Of a stretch of 64,000 nucleotides of DNA, positions 63,927 through 64,000 are shown piece by piece. The stretch's first letter is position 1. The number at the start of each line of letters is the position of its first letter. Origin of the DNA: Thermosporothrix hazakensis. GTDB lineage: Bacteria > Chloroflexota > Ktedonobacteria > Ktedonobacterales > Ktedonobacteraceae. The position numbers and the translations under genes are program-made. Where the stretch lies: assembly GCF_003253565.1 (NCBI RefSeq), contig NZ_QKUF01000029.1, positions 1-64,000 of the forward strand, written 5' to 3'. The notes beneath the pieces were generated by a model. That model searched no databases. It saw only the letters and a list, made by a program, of their open reading frames with translations, and was not told the DNA's origin.

Positions 63927-64000
63927 TGTGCGTAGTTGTATACCTTATTACGCATGATTTGGGGTTAATTACGGCAATTTCACCAATTTTATTGTCATAT

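Overview
The window looks like chromosomal DNA from a Ktedonobacteria-type member of the Chloroflexota. This is inferred from gene content: a Ser/Thr kinase with extra C-terminal domains, FHA and zinc-ribbon fusions, HTH-GNAT and HTH-citrate synthase fusions, and IS200/IS605-type remnants. No rRNA or phylogenetic marker was compared. The dominant feature is what appears to be the replication origin together with a very large ParB-binding (parS) field.

Layout. 1-2,700: an accessory segment with a partial rolling-circle-type Rep gene, an unknown small gene, a hairpin, iteron-like repeats and an HTH-GNAT gene. It abuts two tRNA genes (Leu-GAG, Val-TAC; 2,784-2,990). 3,077-16,164: housekeeping and signalling genes, namely a glucosaminidase-like membrane protein, a Ser/Thr kinase, miaA, an SbcC/YhaN-like ATPase with an SbcD/YhaO-like phosphoesterase, an HD-GYP protein and a solute-binding lipoprotein. 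16,380-18,115: oriC. It holds 36 perfect DnaA boxes (TTATCCACA), most arranged as 11 copies of one three-box module. An 83-bp imperfect repeat follows, then a textbook unwinding element: two abutting boxes, a GC patch, DnaA-trios and an AT-rich stretch. 18,504-22,035: dnaG and the primary sigma factor gene. 22,517-28,530: a redox module (FAD/FHA protein, ferredoxin/cNMP protein, haem-type membrane protein) between two tnpB remnants. 28,776-41,631: a lipoprotein, a serine protease, fabI, a rhodanese, hutI, hutH and an SDR gene.

Three long non-coding blocks in that last stretch (32.5-33.5, 36.7-37.3 and 39.1-40.9 kb) are packed with the palindrome GTTTCACGTGAAAC, the bacterial parS core. I count 32 exact cores in the window: 29 in these three blocks, two at 52.4 kb and one at 63.45 kb. 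About ten near-matches lie among them, often on a ladder of about 60 bp. All exact sites are intergenic, and all lie on the dnaG side of oriC.

42,058-63,375: an aminotransferase, a gap-pgk-tpiA glycolytic operon, methyltransferases, a DeoR-type regulator with an MFS transporter, an XRE/TPR regulator, tRNA-Asn, and a chemosensory-type cluster (histidine kinase, unknown protein, receiver, CheW-like, CheA-like hybrid with a degenerate ATPase). A TlpA-like thioredoxin, an HTH-citrate synthase and a divergent DRE-TIM acyltransferase follow. dnaA, dnaN, parA and parB are not in the window, so the origin is separated from the genes that usually mark it.
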